A DNA stretch of 64,000 bases from Haliscomenobacter hydrossis DSM 1100 (GCF_000212735.1 NC_015510.1:5085001-5149000), one strand, 5' to 3'; counted from the first letter of the stretch, positions 11,090 through 20,667 are shown. Numbers and translations are program-made. Notes: a model not told the origin generated them from the letters alone.

Positions 11090-14071
11090 ATGATCATGAA
11101 GAACAAGTTGCATAAACCAATTCTTGCATCCTTTTTTCTACCCTTGCTGCTATTGTTTTCAGTTTATAAGCCATTAGGTGTAAATGAACAAGGGCTTAAA
11201 ACTACTCATTTCGATTTTTTAAAAGCTAGTAGCTACGCTGTCTTAAACAGTGTAGTAGAACGCCACGATTACTCGAAAATAGTTGACCTGACTTTTCCTG
11301 CACTGGATACAGAAGCGGGCAAATTAGTAGCAGTGCTTCAGCAAAAATACGGGAGTAGTATAAGCAATTTTAAAGTATACGAATTTGGGATGTATGCGCC
11401 GTCGGTATATGCGGGGAAAAGCCTGGAATTTGAACAGGCATTTTCAGATTTTGATGCGCAGTATTCAGGTGCGAGTGGTAATCCATATCTACTCATTGCA
11501 AGGCAATTGCAAGGGAGTGGGATTTCGATGCGCTTCAAAGTTAAGTTAAAACTACCTTTTCAAGCCCCTTTGACCGCTGCTGCTCAAGCCACCTTAGAAA
11601 GTGATTTTGCGGAAATTTGTGAGGATGCAATTGATGATGCCTATTCAGGAACAAGTGCTTTAGTCGGTTTGGCGGAGGCTGCAGGGATCGAAAAATTAAC
11701 CAAAATTCTTACCAATTGGAGCCCAGGGCAAACCTTGCCTCAAGACAATTTGGATGAATTGTTAGATGCCAAAGGATTCAGTGCCTTTCCAGTAGCCTGT
11801 CAAGGCATCGAGTTAGACCCGTCTCAAGTATCTTCGAATCGATCTGTTAAGGATTATGCGGGTGTCTTGATTCCCACCCAAGCAGGTACACCTGGGGCAA
11901 ATCGGCCAAACTTGAGGAGTGGGAAAATGAAAATGGCCGATTTTCTGGATCAACAAGCTGACGCCCTAGCCGAGGCAATGGGACTCTTGTCAGGAATGAG
12001 TATTCAGTTTATCCTCACGTCAGACAATAATTACGGCACTAGCGATTGGAGTGCTGCAGAATCCACATTTAATCAACAAAATGGATTTACCCTTTGGCTG
12101 AACTTTTCTGCTGAACTAAAAGATGGAAAATTGATCTGCAAGGAGGTATTTGTTGGGGGGGAGTTGAATGCTACCGATGCAGAAATAGATCAAATTCTAC
12201 AGGAGAAAAAAGATAAATATGCCAGCCAAGGCAATGAGCAAATCGCTAAAATTCCCTGGTCAGCTCATGACAATTGGTTGTTCAAGAAAAGCGGCGACGA
12301 TTTTGCTTACAATTACCAGCCCGTTTTTGGTTTCGGAGTCACATGTGGAGTAGTTGATGCTGTGGTTGAACAATTTAATTTGATTGCGTTCTTGGGGCAA
12401 TTGGCAGTTGAGGCAGGAAAGTACATCTTTGCAACCCATTGCGAGAATATTGCCACTTCTTTGAATTTTATTGCAGACTACATCCTGTATTCTTCTGCCT
12501 TGGAAAAAAAGCTTAAGCTAACGGCAGAGAAAATCAATCGTCAAGCCAAAAAAATTAAGGCGGATTTACAATTGATCAACGGATTGTGGGAAACCTTGAA
12601 AAACTTTGACCCTGTTGCTTTTGTGAAAGAATTCGTTGAGGATTTGAAAAAAACATTTGGCATCATCTTTGGTCCAGATGATCGGGAGAGAGGCTATACC
12701 ATTGGTAAAACAATAGGTGATCTGGTCATTGAATGGGTAACCGCTGGAGTGGGTAAGGCTACGAATGTCTTGTTCAAACGTTTTGGTGATGCCATTCGGA
12801 ATGGTCCCAAAGGTATTAAATCAACCATAGACGACGCCATTGTAGGCAATGAAACTCGAAAGTCTAATTGTCGAAGTTTACTGGGCTGTTTCGTGGCAGG
12901 CACTTTGGTTAGCACTCCCTTGGGAGCGATTCCTATCGAACAGTTTAACCCTGAGCCTCCGGTTCGATTAGAAGCCAGTACATCATTTTCATTTGCTGCT
13001 GGGGATGAACTCAAGAACACCTTAGCCGTAGATCAAGGCGTGTGGGCTTATGCTCCACCTGCACAAGATTCCTCGGATTGGATTGATATAGACTATGAAA
13101 CAGAGATAACGCCCGAAAATTGGCGCTGGCTCAAATTTGCCTACACCAAACCAGACAGTAGTATCAGTCAAGTCTATCTGCGTCGCTCACTGTGGTGGAT
13201 GGTCAAGCATCAAGCCAATCAGTCAGGGGACCAGGTATTCCTGTCTTTACCGGACATGGGCATTCGTGGACTCGGACGCCTAGAGGCTATCTTACCTAGT
13301 TATTTGGATACTCGGAAGGTGCCTGTACAACGCGAGGGCGATTTTGTAGTCAGTCCCGTAACTGGCTTTTTTACCCATGAAAGCACCGATGTTTGGGATT
13401 TTTATTTCACGGGATTGAAAGAACCTGTTTCCGGGACGTCTAATCATCCTTTTTACTCTTTAGATCGAAAAAAATATGTTGCGGCTGGGGATTTGACAAT
13501 TGGTGAAGAAATCAAGAATCGAGAGGGTTCAGGGGTACAGTTTTTGCTAAAAAGGGGTAGTAAAGAAAAAACAAGATGGGTTTATAACATTGAGGTTTGG
13601 AGGAGGCATAATTACTTGATAAGTGAAAGTCAATTGCTTGTTCATAACGCTTGCTATTATACTCCTGATTTAGATGAATGGGTAAAAAAACGGCCAATAC
13701 AGATTAAAAATTTTGACAAAAGGGGAAAAACTGTTAAGCATGGAAAATATAATGTTCCTTTTGATGAATATGGCTTCCCTGATTTTTCTGAATATGCTAA
13801 AAAAAGTGTGACTTTTGACTATGATGAACTAGTCGGAGAAAATGGAGTCGATTTTAGGAAAGCTAATTTTGAAGTATTTGGTAAAAAAACTGATGATGCC
13901 CATTTAACTCATTTTCCAAACCATACGTGGCATCATCACCAGGATACTAGAACCCTTTTGTTGGTTCCTCGCGATTTGAACACTGCAAGTTTTGGTGGAA
14001 TACCTCATACTGGAGGCGCTGCAATAATTCGCTATAATCGGGGCAAGAGTGACAAAATAGAATTCAAATAA
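11090..14071 (+). CDS. Polymorphic toxin: N-terminal export region, Hint domain, WHH-type nuclease tip
   Basis: This 993-aa protein has an N-terminal hydrophobic segment (residues about 8-25) acting as signal peptide or anchor; ATG 11096 is an alternative start two codons in. Residues about 30-595 are an unassigned, partly helical trunk. Residues about 600-853 form a Hint (hedgehog/intein) autoprocessing domain: it opens with CFVAGTLV (Cys600), has an internal GTSNHPFYS block and closes with LLVHN. Residues 854-993 form a toxin tip with HTWHHHQDTRTLLLVPRDLN (WHH at 947-949) and HTGG, the signature of the HNH/Endo VII-like WHH nuclease family. Hint domains in such toxins are known to release the C-terminal effector. 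The tip is visibly more AT-rich than the trunk, typical of module swapping. Two SUKH immunity genes follow directly. Target (DNA or RNA) and secretion route are not shown by the sequence. Confidence 0.85.
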   Translation: MIMKNKLHKPILASFFLPLLLLFSVYKPLGVNEQGLKTTHFDFLKASSYAVLNSVVERHDYSKIVDLTFPALDTEAGKLVAVLQQKYGSSISNFKVYEFGMYAPSVYAGKSLEFEQAFSDFDAQYSGASGNPYLLIARQLQGSGISMRFKVKLKLPFQAPLTAAAQATLESDFAEICEDAIDDAYSGTSALVGLAEAAGIEKLTKILTNWSPGQTLPQDNLDELLDAKGFSAFPVACQGIELDPSQVSSNRSVKDYAGVLIPTQAGTPGANRPNLRSGKMKMADFLDQQADALAEAMGLLSGMSIQFILTSDNNYGTSDWSAAESTFNQQNGFTLWLNFSAELKDGKLICKEVFVGGELNATDAEIDQILQEKKDKYASQGNEQIAKIPWSAHDNWLFKKSGDDFAYNYQPVFGFGVTCGVVDAVVEQFNLIAFLGQLAVEAGKYIFATHCENIATSLNFIADYILYSSALEKKLKLTAEKINRQAKKIKADLQLINGLWETLKNFDPVAFVKEFVEDLKKTFGIIFGPDDRERGYTIGKTIGDLVIEWVTAGVGKATNVLFKRFGDAIRNGPKGIKSTIDDAIVGNETRKSNCRSLLGCFVAGTLVSTPLGAIPIEQFNPEPPVRLEASTSFSFAAGDELKNTLAVDQGVWAYAPPAQDSSDWIDIDYETEITPENWRWLKFAYTKPDSSISQVYLRRSLWWMVKHQANQSGDQVFLSLPDMGIRGLGRLEAILPSYLDTRKVPVQREGDFVVSPVTGFFTHESTDVWDFYFTGLKEPVSGTSNHPFYSLDRKKYVAAGDLTIGEEIKNREGSGVQFLLKRGSKEKTRWVYNIEVWRRHNYLISESQLLVHNACYYTPDLDEWVKKRPIQIKNFDKRGKTVKHGKYNVPFDEYGFPDFSEYAKKSVTFDYDELVGENGVDFRKANFEVFGKKTDDAHLTHFPNHTWHHHQDTRTLLLVPRDLNTASFGGIPHTGGAAIIRYNRGKSDKIEFK

Positions 14072-14083
14072 AAAACTTTGCAC

Positions 14084-14587
14084 ATGAATGCTAACCTTTT
14101 TGTAATTCATGAATCATCTTCTCGTAGCGAAGATGTCATTCAGAAGTTAGAATCCGTCCTAACATTCAAGTTACCTAAGGATTATGTTGAATTTATTATT
14201 GAATTCGATAAATTTAATTTTCTAACGCTTCTAATTGATCCAATACCAAAAGTTCAGAGCCTTGATTTATATTTTTCCGAGCGAATGGTAATCGAAGAGA
14301 TATTTAACTTAGATACCATTGAAAAAATATACTTCGAAGAGAAATTCCTTGATCTCCAACTTATCAAAAAAACAGGAGTATTGCCAATAGGCACTTTCCT
14401 TGGATCTAGAGACATGATTGGACTCGGCTTCGCAGAAGGAAATTACGATCAAATTATTTTTCTAGACGCAGATCAATACCCTATGAGTAATGAAGAGCTT
14501 GAAGAGTTTCCAAATTTTGGTTTAAACTTGGAGATTTCATTCAATGAATTTATCTCTAGAGCAAAAGAGCCAGATTCTTTGGAATAA
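14084..14587 (+). CDS. SMI1/KNR4 (SUKH) family immunity protein, first copy
   Basis: This 167-aa acidic protein has the SUKH fold pattern: an N-terminal helix and LPKDYVEFI motif, then strands with GTFLGSRDMIGLGF and a C-terminal FNEFISRA helix. SUKH proteins are known immunity proteins for nuclease-type polymorphic toxins, so the partner is probably the WHH nuclease encoded 12 bp upstream. I placed the start at ATG 14084 rather than the TTG at 14078, because it follows the toxin stop with a cleaner initiator. Base composition is AT-rich like the toxin tip. It is a diverged paralogue of the next gene: both contain an IEExxxLxxxxxIYxExKFLDLxL block. Confidence 0.8.
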   Translation: MNANLFVIHESSSRSEDVIQKLESVLTFKLPKDYVEFIIEFDKFNFLTLLIDPIPKVQSLDLYFSERMVIEEIFNLDTIEKIYFEEKFLDLQLIKKTGVLPIGTFLGSRDMIGLGFAEGNYDQIIFLDADQYPMSNEELEEFPNFGLNLEISFNEFISRAKEPDSLE

Positions 14588-14613
14588 AATAAATCAATAA
14601 ACAATAATTTGAA

Positions 14614-15147
14614 ATGACAATTGAGCCTAAATTAATTGTGATGATGAATGATTTTTTTACACTCCGAGATAAAGTTTATTCTGTTTCGGACTTAAACAAA
14701 CTTGAAAACAGCTTGGGAATTCATTTTCCTAAAGAGTATCGTGACTTCCTGTCCGTATTTCATGCAATAAATTGTAGTTTACAATTAAATCTAAAATCAA
14801 AAACTTCTGAAATAGAGTTTTATTTTGGAGATCAAGCATTCATTGAAGAATTCTATGCTTTAGAAAAAATGCAAGAAATCTATCTCGAATATAAGTTTCT
14901 TGATCTTGATCTTGTCCATCATTCTAAAATACTAATCATTGGAGAATTTTTTGGCGGGCATGAATTTATAGGAATAGGATTTGGTGAAAACAACTACAAT
15001 AACATGTTTTGGATTGAAAGCAGTGAATGGCCAGATTTGGGCGATAAGGATAACTGGGATTTTAACACAATGAACAAGTACTGGTATGATTTCGGAATCA
15101 CTTTTGAGGAGTTTATGACTAGCATCGAATGTGAAAAAACAGAATAA
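14614..15147 (+). CDS. SMI1/KNR4 (SUKH) family immunity protein, second copy
   Basis: This 177-aa protein carries the SUKH hallmarks: HFPKEYRDFLSVF near residue 35, then GEFFGGHEFIGIGFG, and a C-terminal FEEFMTSIE helix. It is paralogous to the gene 26 bp upstream and equally AT-rich. Tandem SUKH genes behind one toxin are common, where extra copies protect against toxin variants of sister strains. Whether this copy neutralises the adjacent nuclease or a different one cannot be told from sequence. It ends 17 bp before the next gene, where composition returns to the GC-richer chromosomal style. Confidence 0.78.
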   Translation: MTIEPKLIVMMNDFFTLRDKVYSVSDLNKLENSLGIHFPKEYRDFLSVFHAINCSLQLNLKSKTSEIEFYFGDQAFIEEFYALEKMQEIYLEYKFLDLDLVHHSKILIIGEFFGGHEFIGIGFGENNYNNMFWIESSEWPDLGDKDNWDFNTMNKYWYDFGITFEEFMTSIECEKTE

Positions 15148-15164
15148 CCAACACAACCACAACC

Positions 15165-17408
15165 ATGAAGCACCTCATCACACTTTTCCTTTCCCTCTAC
15201 ACCCTCATCCCCGCTGTAGCCCAATTCACCTACACCGGCGGCCCGGAGGGTTACAACATCAGCCACATGGCCGCCCAAGGCGATAGCCTGCTCGCCGTCA
15301 CCGGCAATCAGGTATACCTCAACAGCGCCAAAGGCAGCAAGCAGTGGCTGCCCTTTAGCCAGGGCTTGTACAGCAAAGATTCTTTGGTACGCGTCTTTCA
15401 AGCCCATCAGGGGCGGTACTTTTTGGCGCAGGGCGATAAGGTTTTCAGCCGGACAGCCGGGAGTAGCAACTGGCAAAACCTGAGCAAAGGCATCAAAACG
15501 GGGCAGGTACCTGATCGTTTTGTCAGCCTGCAAGACCGGGAATTGTTGCTGCGCGTATTCGATGGGGCGCTGCGCCAAAACTTTTGGTACCATTATGAGG
15601 GCAGCAAGCAAGAATGGCTACCCATTGGTTCACAAGTCTTCGTGGGAGCCAGTCCGGCCATTGCTATGCTGCCCAATGGCAATATCCTGGCTTACAGTGC
15701 AGGTACTACCGCTCAATCGCAGCATCGCTCCCGTTTTGAGGCCAGTACGCGGCAATGGCGGCGGATAGATACCTTGAACCTGGCCGTGTTCAACAGTGTA
15801 GTCGCTCTGTCCAATACCGAACTCCTGGCGGGAGCCACCACCAATGGTATTCTGTATCGCTCCACCGACGGGGGCAAAGCCTGGTCACTGCTCAATACCG
15901 GGTCAGTACCCAGTACCGGGCGCAGTGTCAGTTTGTACCAGACGGGTAAAGCCGTCTATGCCGTAGCCAGTGCCTACATTGGTCGTACCCTGGACGGCGG
16001 TAAAACCTGGACGGATGTCAATGATTTTTCCCTACTATCTTCATTCAGTACCTTTGTGGGCAACGACAGCTCTTCCTATGTAGTTGCTCAGGGGATTCCT
16101 TTTTTCCACTTGAATTCAGCCCAGATTGACGCTGCGTTCAGCATAGAGCTGAATCCGCCTTTTTTCTGCAACAATGTGCTGCAGGCGAGAAACAACCTAT
16201 TCCTGTATGGTCGAGGAGGAATTTTTTCCTTTGACGACTCTAAGGATGAGCCAGAAATCGAGAACCATACCGGCAATTTGCCACAACTCGCCCTACTCAA
16301 TACCGGCCTGTACAAAGCGGGCACTGAGCTGGTTGGGCATACCGATTTTGGTTTCTATCGATACACGCCAGCGCAAGGTTGGCGATTGGCCATGGATAGT
16401 ATGGATTTGTACATCCCTTACCTCAATGCCCGGGGAGTAGCTACCCGTATGGACACTGTAGTCGTTTTTGACGGTTTTTCTTCCTATTATTCCACCAATC
16501 GGGCGCAAAAATGGAAGGAAGTAGCTGTCACTCCCTATTTGTCTACCTTCCAGGGCTTCGCCAATGGCCGCAAAGCATTGTTTGCTGCGTATGATGGGGG
16601 ACTGTACCGTTGGGCTGGCCCAAAACTGACCTGGGAAGCACTCAAACGCCCGGGTAATAACCTGAATATCATTGGCCTACTGGCAAAAGGGGATACCCTG
16701 ATGGTGCGTACGGCTTCCGGTTGGTTTTATTCTACCGACCTTGCTCAACAATGGAAAACCATGGTCGAACCAGCAAGTTCGGTCTTTTACTACTTTAGTT
16801 CGGAGGGTGGGGCTTATGCCTCCGAGTTCAGCAACTCGTTTGCCACAGCGAAGTTTTATGAAATTAGCCCGCTGTCCAAAACGCAACGCCTCTTGCTGAG
16901 CACCCCAATTGGTGTACGAATTCTCAATGTAGCCAGCCGCGATTCTTTCATCCTAGCCATGCCAACTCCCAACCAGGGTTTCATTTATTTCTCCAGCAAC
17001 GGAGGGCGCACCTGGCGCAACCTGGATACCCGCAGCTTGGGCTTCGTCAACAATGCCCTTTTTGATGGCGATAAAGTGTACCTGGGCACCACCACCGGAG
17101 TATGGACGATGCCCCTTTCTCGTTTGACAACGGGGCTTTTTGACCCCCAACCTTTATCTGCGCAGCCACTAGAGGTATGGCCTAACCCTGGGGCGGATCG
17201 GTTGCAAATCAAGGTTCCCGGCGAAGGGATTGAAGGCAGTGCACAACTCAAACTATACAATACATTAGGACAATTGGTACACAGCCAAAAAGTATCTATT
17301 TGGAACAGTAGCGTGGAATTGGACATGAGCCAGCAAGCTCCGGGGCAGTACCTGATCTTGCTGAGTACGCCCGAAAAGGTATGGTCGGCGAAGTGGATTA
17401 AACATTAA
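15165..17408 (+). CDS. Secreted Asp-box (BNR-like) beta-propeller protein with T9SS type A sorting domain
   Basis: This 747-aa protein has a signal peptide (MKHLITLFLSLYTLIPAVAQ). Asp-box motifs appear near residues 231 (STDGGKAW), 275 (TLDGGKTW) and 610 (SSNGGRTW), as in sialidase-like or Ycf48-like propellers; no sialidase catalytic set is recognisable. The last ~80 residues are a T9SS type A C-terminal domain: VWPNPGADRLQIKV, LKLYNTLGQLV, and the end APGQYLILL...KWIKH. T9SS cargo is known to cross the outer membrane through SprA-type translocons and be attached or released. The gene follows the immunity genes by 17 bp but has different composition. Substrate and role are unknown. Confidence 0.85.
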   Translation: MKHLITLFLSLYTLIPAVAQFTYTGGPEGYNISHMAAQGDSLLAVTGNQVYLNSAKGSKQWLPFSQGLYSKDSLVRVFQAHQGRYFLAQGDKVFSRTAGSSNWQNLSKGIKTGQVPDRFVSLQDRELLLRVFDGALRQNFWYHYEGSKQEWLPIGSQVFVGASPAIAMLPNGNILAYSAGTTAQSQHRSRFEASTRQWRRIDTLNLAVFNSVVALSNTELLAGATTNGILYRSTDGGKAWSLLNTGSVPSTGRSVSLYQTGKAVYAVASAYIGRTLDGGKTWTDVNDFSLLSSFSTFVGNDSSSYVVAQGIPFFHLNSAQIDAAFSIELNPPFFCNNVLQARNNLFLYGRGGIFSFDDSKDEPEIENHTGNLPQLALLNTGLYKAGTELVGHTDFGFYRYTPAQGWRLAMDSMDLYIPYLNARGVATRMDTVVVFDGFSSYYSTNRAQKWKEVAVTPYLSTFQGFANGRKALFAAYDGGLYRWAGPKLTWEALKRPGNNLNIIGLLAKGDTLMVRTASGWFYSTDLAQQWKTMVEPASSVFYYFSSEGGAYASEFSNSFATAKFYEISPLSKTQRLLLSTPIGVRILNVASRDSFILAMPTPNQGFIYFSSNGGRTWRNLDTRSLGFVNNALFDGDKVYLGTTTGVWTMPLSRLTTGLFDPQPLSAQPLEVWPNPGADRLQIKVPGEGIEGSAQLKLYNTLGQLVHSQKVSIWNSSVELDMSQQAPGQYLILLSTPEKVWSAKWIKH

Positions 17409-17409
17409 A

Positions 17410-17499
17410 GTTGAAAAGTTGAAGAGTTTAGGGATACCTGCGTCCAAGTCGCTGCGGAAGCCTTACTCTTCAACTTTTCAACCCTTCAACTTTTCAACT
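17410..17499. repeat. Intergenic inverted repeat, GTTGAAAAGTTGAAGAGT type
   Basis: A perfect 18-bp inverted repeat has its left arm at 17410-17427 and its right arm at 17465-17482; a second right-arm copy follows at 17483-17499. It fills the gap between the T9SS cargo gene and the fibronectin-III gene. It could fold as a terminator-like or mRNA-processing hairpin, but no long U-tract follows the first arm. Confidence 0.8.
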
Positions 17500-17507
17500 A
17501 AAAAAGT

Positions 17508-19655
17508 ATGAAAACAAAAGCTATCCTCCTCCTGTTGTTTTTAGGCCTACTGAGTCAGGGCTTTAGTCAAAGCACCAGCAGCACCATGCGCATTACCGGA
17601 GTACATTATCAGGGGCGTAACCTGTTGCGCTGGGTACCCGCCGATTTTGCCAATTGGCGCATTGGTTTGAGCAATGGATACCGACTGCAACGTTTTACGC
17701 TGAGTCAGGATGGGCAAACCCTCAGCCCTACTGCCCGCAATGCTTCCCTGCGCACCCTGGCAACCCGGATTCGACCCGCCGCTGAGACGGTGCTGGAAGC
17801 TATGGCCGATACCCTGGATGCGGCGGCAGTGGCAGCAGCGGCCATTTATTCGGATACCTTCACGGTAGTCGCGCTCGGACAAGATGACCTGACCCGCGCC
17901 AGCAACGAAACCGCCGAAAACGACAATCGGTATGGCTTTGGTTTGTTTGCCGCTGATGTCAACTATGGAGTAGCTTTGGCCTCTGGCCTGGCTTTTGTGG
18001 ATACGACAGCGCTTTCGCCCAACGCAGTATACGTTTACACCCTCTATTTTTATGACCCTGCAAATCCCAATACTGTAGGTACTGCCCTGGGCACAGGCAG
18101 CATCAACATCGGCCAGCCCCTGGTACTGCCGCCTGTACCCGCACCTAAAGTGATGGTGAGGGGGCAGGATGTACTCCTGTCTTGGTCAAAACAAGGACTG
18201 GAGGCCAGTTACATCGGTTATTTGGTGGAACGTTCCAGCGATAATGGCAGCAGTTGGGAACCGCGCAACAATACTCCGCTGCTGGCTACGGAGTCTGAAA
18301 CGCCTAATGCTGACAACCAAACACTTTATTTTACTGACACGCTCAATGCTGCCAATGTCAATTACCTCTATCGCATCCGGGGGCAATCTCCTTATGGGTT
18401 CAATGGACCATTTTCAGCGAGCAGCAGTGCCAGTTCCGCCCCGGAAGAATTGGGTGTTACACCCGACATACGCGAGCTGAGCCGCACGGCAAATAACACC
18501 TTGCAATTCAACTGGACTTTTGCGCCAGAAGCACTGCCCAAAATCCAGGGTTTTAAAGTCTATCGGGCCAAATTGATAGATGGCCCCTATACCGCCATCA
18601 CCGGGTTATTGAGCACCAGTACCACGGCTCACACCGATGATCAGCCTATGTCATCGAATTATTATGTGGTAAAGGCCGTTGATTTGAATGGCAAGGAATG
18701 GGAATCCATTCCAGTGTTGGGGCAGCCAGCCGATGTAACGCCCCCTGCTGCACCCAATAACCTACAAGGCCAAATTGAGGCCAACGGGAACATTACCCTC
18801 AACTGGACGGCCAATACCGAAAGTGATTTGTTGGGTTATCGAGTGTATAGCTCTAATTTGCCAAATGCGGAGTTTTTACAAATGACGGAGCAACCCATTG
18901 AACGGAATAGCTATACGCACAATATTGATCTAAAAACCTTGTCCGAAAACGTCTATTTCAAGATCATGGCGATAGATCAACGCCAAAACAACTCGGGTTT
19001 TTCCAACGTGCTGGTATTAAAACGGCCCGACGTCGTTCCTCCTGCACAACCCTTACTTTCAGGAGTAGAACCAATGAATAAAGGCGCAACCATACAGTGG
19101 ACGCCCAGCAGCAGTGATGATGTGGTCAAGCACACATTACAGCGCCGCCCCAAAGGCAATACCAAATGGACGGATGTACACACCTGGAATGACACCTTAT
19201 CGCAGGCCCAAACCTGGCTGGATAGTACCCATACCGATGAGGCAGAATGGGAGTATCGGGTACTGGCTTATGATGAAGCAGGATTGATCAGCAGTTCCGG
19301 GATTGGTAAGGTACGTATTCCCAACCCTCGCCGAGCTGTAGTGGCCGGGCTGAAAGCAGAATTGAGTACCAGCAGCAATCAGTTGGCAGTGAAGTTGAGT
19401 TGGGAGTACCCCGAAGACGCTCGTGTACACGATTTTTTAATTTATCGATCCATTGGAGCAGAGCCTTTTGTAATATACAGAACGGTCGCGTTGAGTGAGA
19501 ACCCTCCATTGATGACAACTCCTTCGGGCAAAAAACTGTACACCTGGAAAGATGTGGAAGTGGATCAAGGTCTAAGCTACCGCTATCAAATAGTAGCTCG
19601 ATATTTGGACGGCGTTAGCTCTCCTCAATCTTTAGTTGTTCAACAAGGACTTTAA
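17508..19655 (+). CDS. Secreted protein with several fibronectin type III domains
   Basis: This 715-aa protein has a clean signal peptide (MKTKAILLLLFLGLLSQGFSQ). After an N-terminal region of about 180 residues there are roughly five fibronectin type III-like modules, recognisable by repeated L-W-x-A / GYRVYSS / YxYRIxA patterns (for example NITLNWTANTESDLLGYRVY and SYRYQIVARY). Fn3 arrays are adhesion or spacer modules in surface proteins. There is no T9SS sorting domain at the end (VVQQGL), unlike its neighbours, so it may be periplasmic, surface-bound by a partner, or exported with the adjacent T9SS cargo. It is separated by one base from the following small T9SS protein gene, so the two are very probably translated together. 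Confidence 0.8.
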   Translation: MKTKAILLLLFLGLLSQGFSQSTSSTMRITGVHYQGRNLLRWVPADFANWRIGLSNGYRLQRFTLSQDGQTLSPTARNASLRTLATRIRPAAETVLEAMADTLDAAAVAAAAIYSDTFTVVALGQDDLTRASNETAENDNRYGFGLFAADVNYGVALASGLAFVDTTALSPNAVYVYTLYFYDPANPNTVGTALGTGSINIGQPLVLPPVPAPKVMVRGQDVLLSWSKQGLEASYIGYLVERSSDNGSSWEPRNNTPLLATESETPNADNQTLYFTDTLNAANVNYLYRIRGQSPYGFNGPFSASSSASSAPEELGVTPDIRELSRTANNTLQFNWTFAPEALPKIQGFKVYRAKLIDGPYTAITGLLSTSTTAHTDDQPMSSNYYVVKAVDLNGKEWESIPVLGQPADVTPPAAPNNLQGQIEANGNITLNWTANTESDLLGYRVYSSNLPNAEFLQMTEQPIERNSYTHNIDLKTLSENVYFKIMAIDQRQNNSGFSNVLVLKRPDVVPPAQPLLSGVEPMNKGATIQWTPSSSDDVVKHTLQRRPKGNTKWTDVHTWNDTLSQAQTWLDSTHTDEAEWEYRVLAYDEAGLISSSGIGKVRIPNPRRAVVAGLKAELSTSSNQLAVKLSWEYPEDARVHDFLIYRSIGAEPFVIYRTVALSENPPLMTTPSGKKLYTWKDVEVDQGLSYRYQIVARYLDGVSSPQSLVVQQGL

Positions 19656-19656
19656 A

Positions 19657-20301
19657 ATGAAACAAACCATGAAAAAGATAATTATTGCTTTGAGCATACT
19701 GCTGCTCCCCAGCATCAGCCTTCTGGCCACCATCCGCATCATCAGCACCTCCCCAGCCACGGCCTCTTGCAATGGCAACATCTACATCGAAGCCACTGGC
19801 ACCGCAGGCCCTTTCAGCCTCGTGGTTAGCAATGGCAGCGGCATAGTATACCAGGCCCCCATGAGCCGCACGACCGAAACCGTGGCAGGACTGTGCAGTG
19901 GTGCCTACACGGTGCAAGTGTTCAATGCCTTTGGCTGTGCCAAAACTTTGCTGACCAATGTGGGCAGCGCGAGTGGAAATCTGGATGCACGGCCTACCGG
20001 AGCTTATCTACAAACTCGGGTAGTAGCCACTACGCTCAAAGCCAAAGCCTATCCCAACCCCTTCAATGCCGACTTTCAGGTGGAGCTGGACTGGGATGCC
20101 TCGGCACGCGAGTTGATCCAAATGGACATCCTCAATGCTCTGGGGCAGGTGGTACACCACCAGCGGCAGGAGGTGCACACTGGGCGCAACGTTTTTAGAG
20201 TGGAGTTGAATGATCCAGCATCACGGGGGTTGTTGCAGGTGGTCTTGCGGGATCAGCGGGGACGGCAAGTGGTGCTGAAGGTGATGCAGGTGCGGGAATG
20301 A
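19657..20301 (+). CDS. Small T9SS-exported protein with type A sorting domain
   Basis: This 214-aa protein begins at ATG 19657, one base after the upstream stop; a longer reading from 19636 would overlap the previous gene. A signal peptide (KKIIIALSILLLPSISLLA) is followed by one SprB-like/Ig-like unit with C-xGNIYIEATG and GAYTVQVFNAFGC. From residue about 128 (KAYPNPFNADFQVEL) to the end it is a T9SS type A C-terminal domain (MDILNALGQVV). It is probably secreted and surface-attached. The single-repeat passenger resembles one module of the giant protein at the start of the window. The 3' end meets a broken Rpn-family gene on the other strand. Confidence 0.8.
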   Translation: MKQTMKKIIIALSILLLPSISLLATIRIISTSPATASCNGNIYIEATGTAGPFSLVVSNGSGIVYQAPMSRTTETVAGLCSGAYTVQVFNAFGCAKTLLTNVGSASGNLDARPTGAYLQTRVVATTLKAKAYPNPFNADFQVELDWDASARELIQMDILNALGQVVHHQRQEVHTGRNVFRVELNDPASRGLLQVVLRDQRGRQVVLKVMQVRE

Positions 20302-20667
20302 TGGCGGAATGGCGAATGATTCGCCAGGCGTTTGCGCAGGGCTTCCAATTCTTTTTTGAGTTTTTCGATCTCCTGCTTAACCTGTTCATTTTCGGCCCTT
20401 ACTTCGTCAACGATGACGCCCAACTCCTCAATTTCGCGTTCTTTGTCTTCCAATTCTTCAATGATGCCGTCTTCCAGTTGCATTTTTTTCTTGATTTCGG
20501 GGTTTGTCAATTTTTTCTTTGTCAATATCACTCACGAATTCTTGCGGCAAAAAAGCCAATTCTTCGATGGCTTCGCCAATGATAGAAGATAGCAAGAGCT
20601 TGGCAATCTTGGCATCCTCCAGCAAGAATTTGAAAACAACATCGTAAATTGGATTGGCGACGAGCAT
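20302..20667 (-). pseudogene. Remnant of Rpn/PD-(D/E)XK-type putative transposase with internal deletion
   Basis: The N-terminal reading frame (from ATG at 20667) encodes MLVANPIYDVVFKFLLED...AKLLLSSIIGE...LPQEFVSDID, the typical start of Bacteroidota Rpn-family recombination-promoting nucleases. Around 20530 the homologous reading jumps to another frame that encodes PEIKKKMQLEDGIIEELE and a coiled-coil Glu/Lys tail, the typical C-terminus. The catalytic core of roughly 200 residues (D, E-x-Q/K motifs) between these parts is missing. So this is an internally deleted, frame-disrupted gene that cannot encode an active nuclease. Its C-terminal frame has no stop before running into the opposite-strand T9SS gene. 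Confidence 0.75.
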
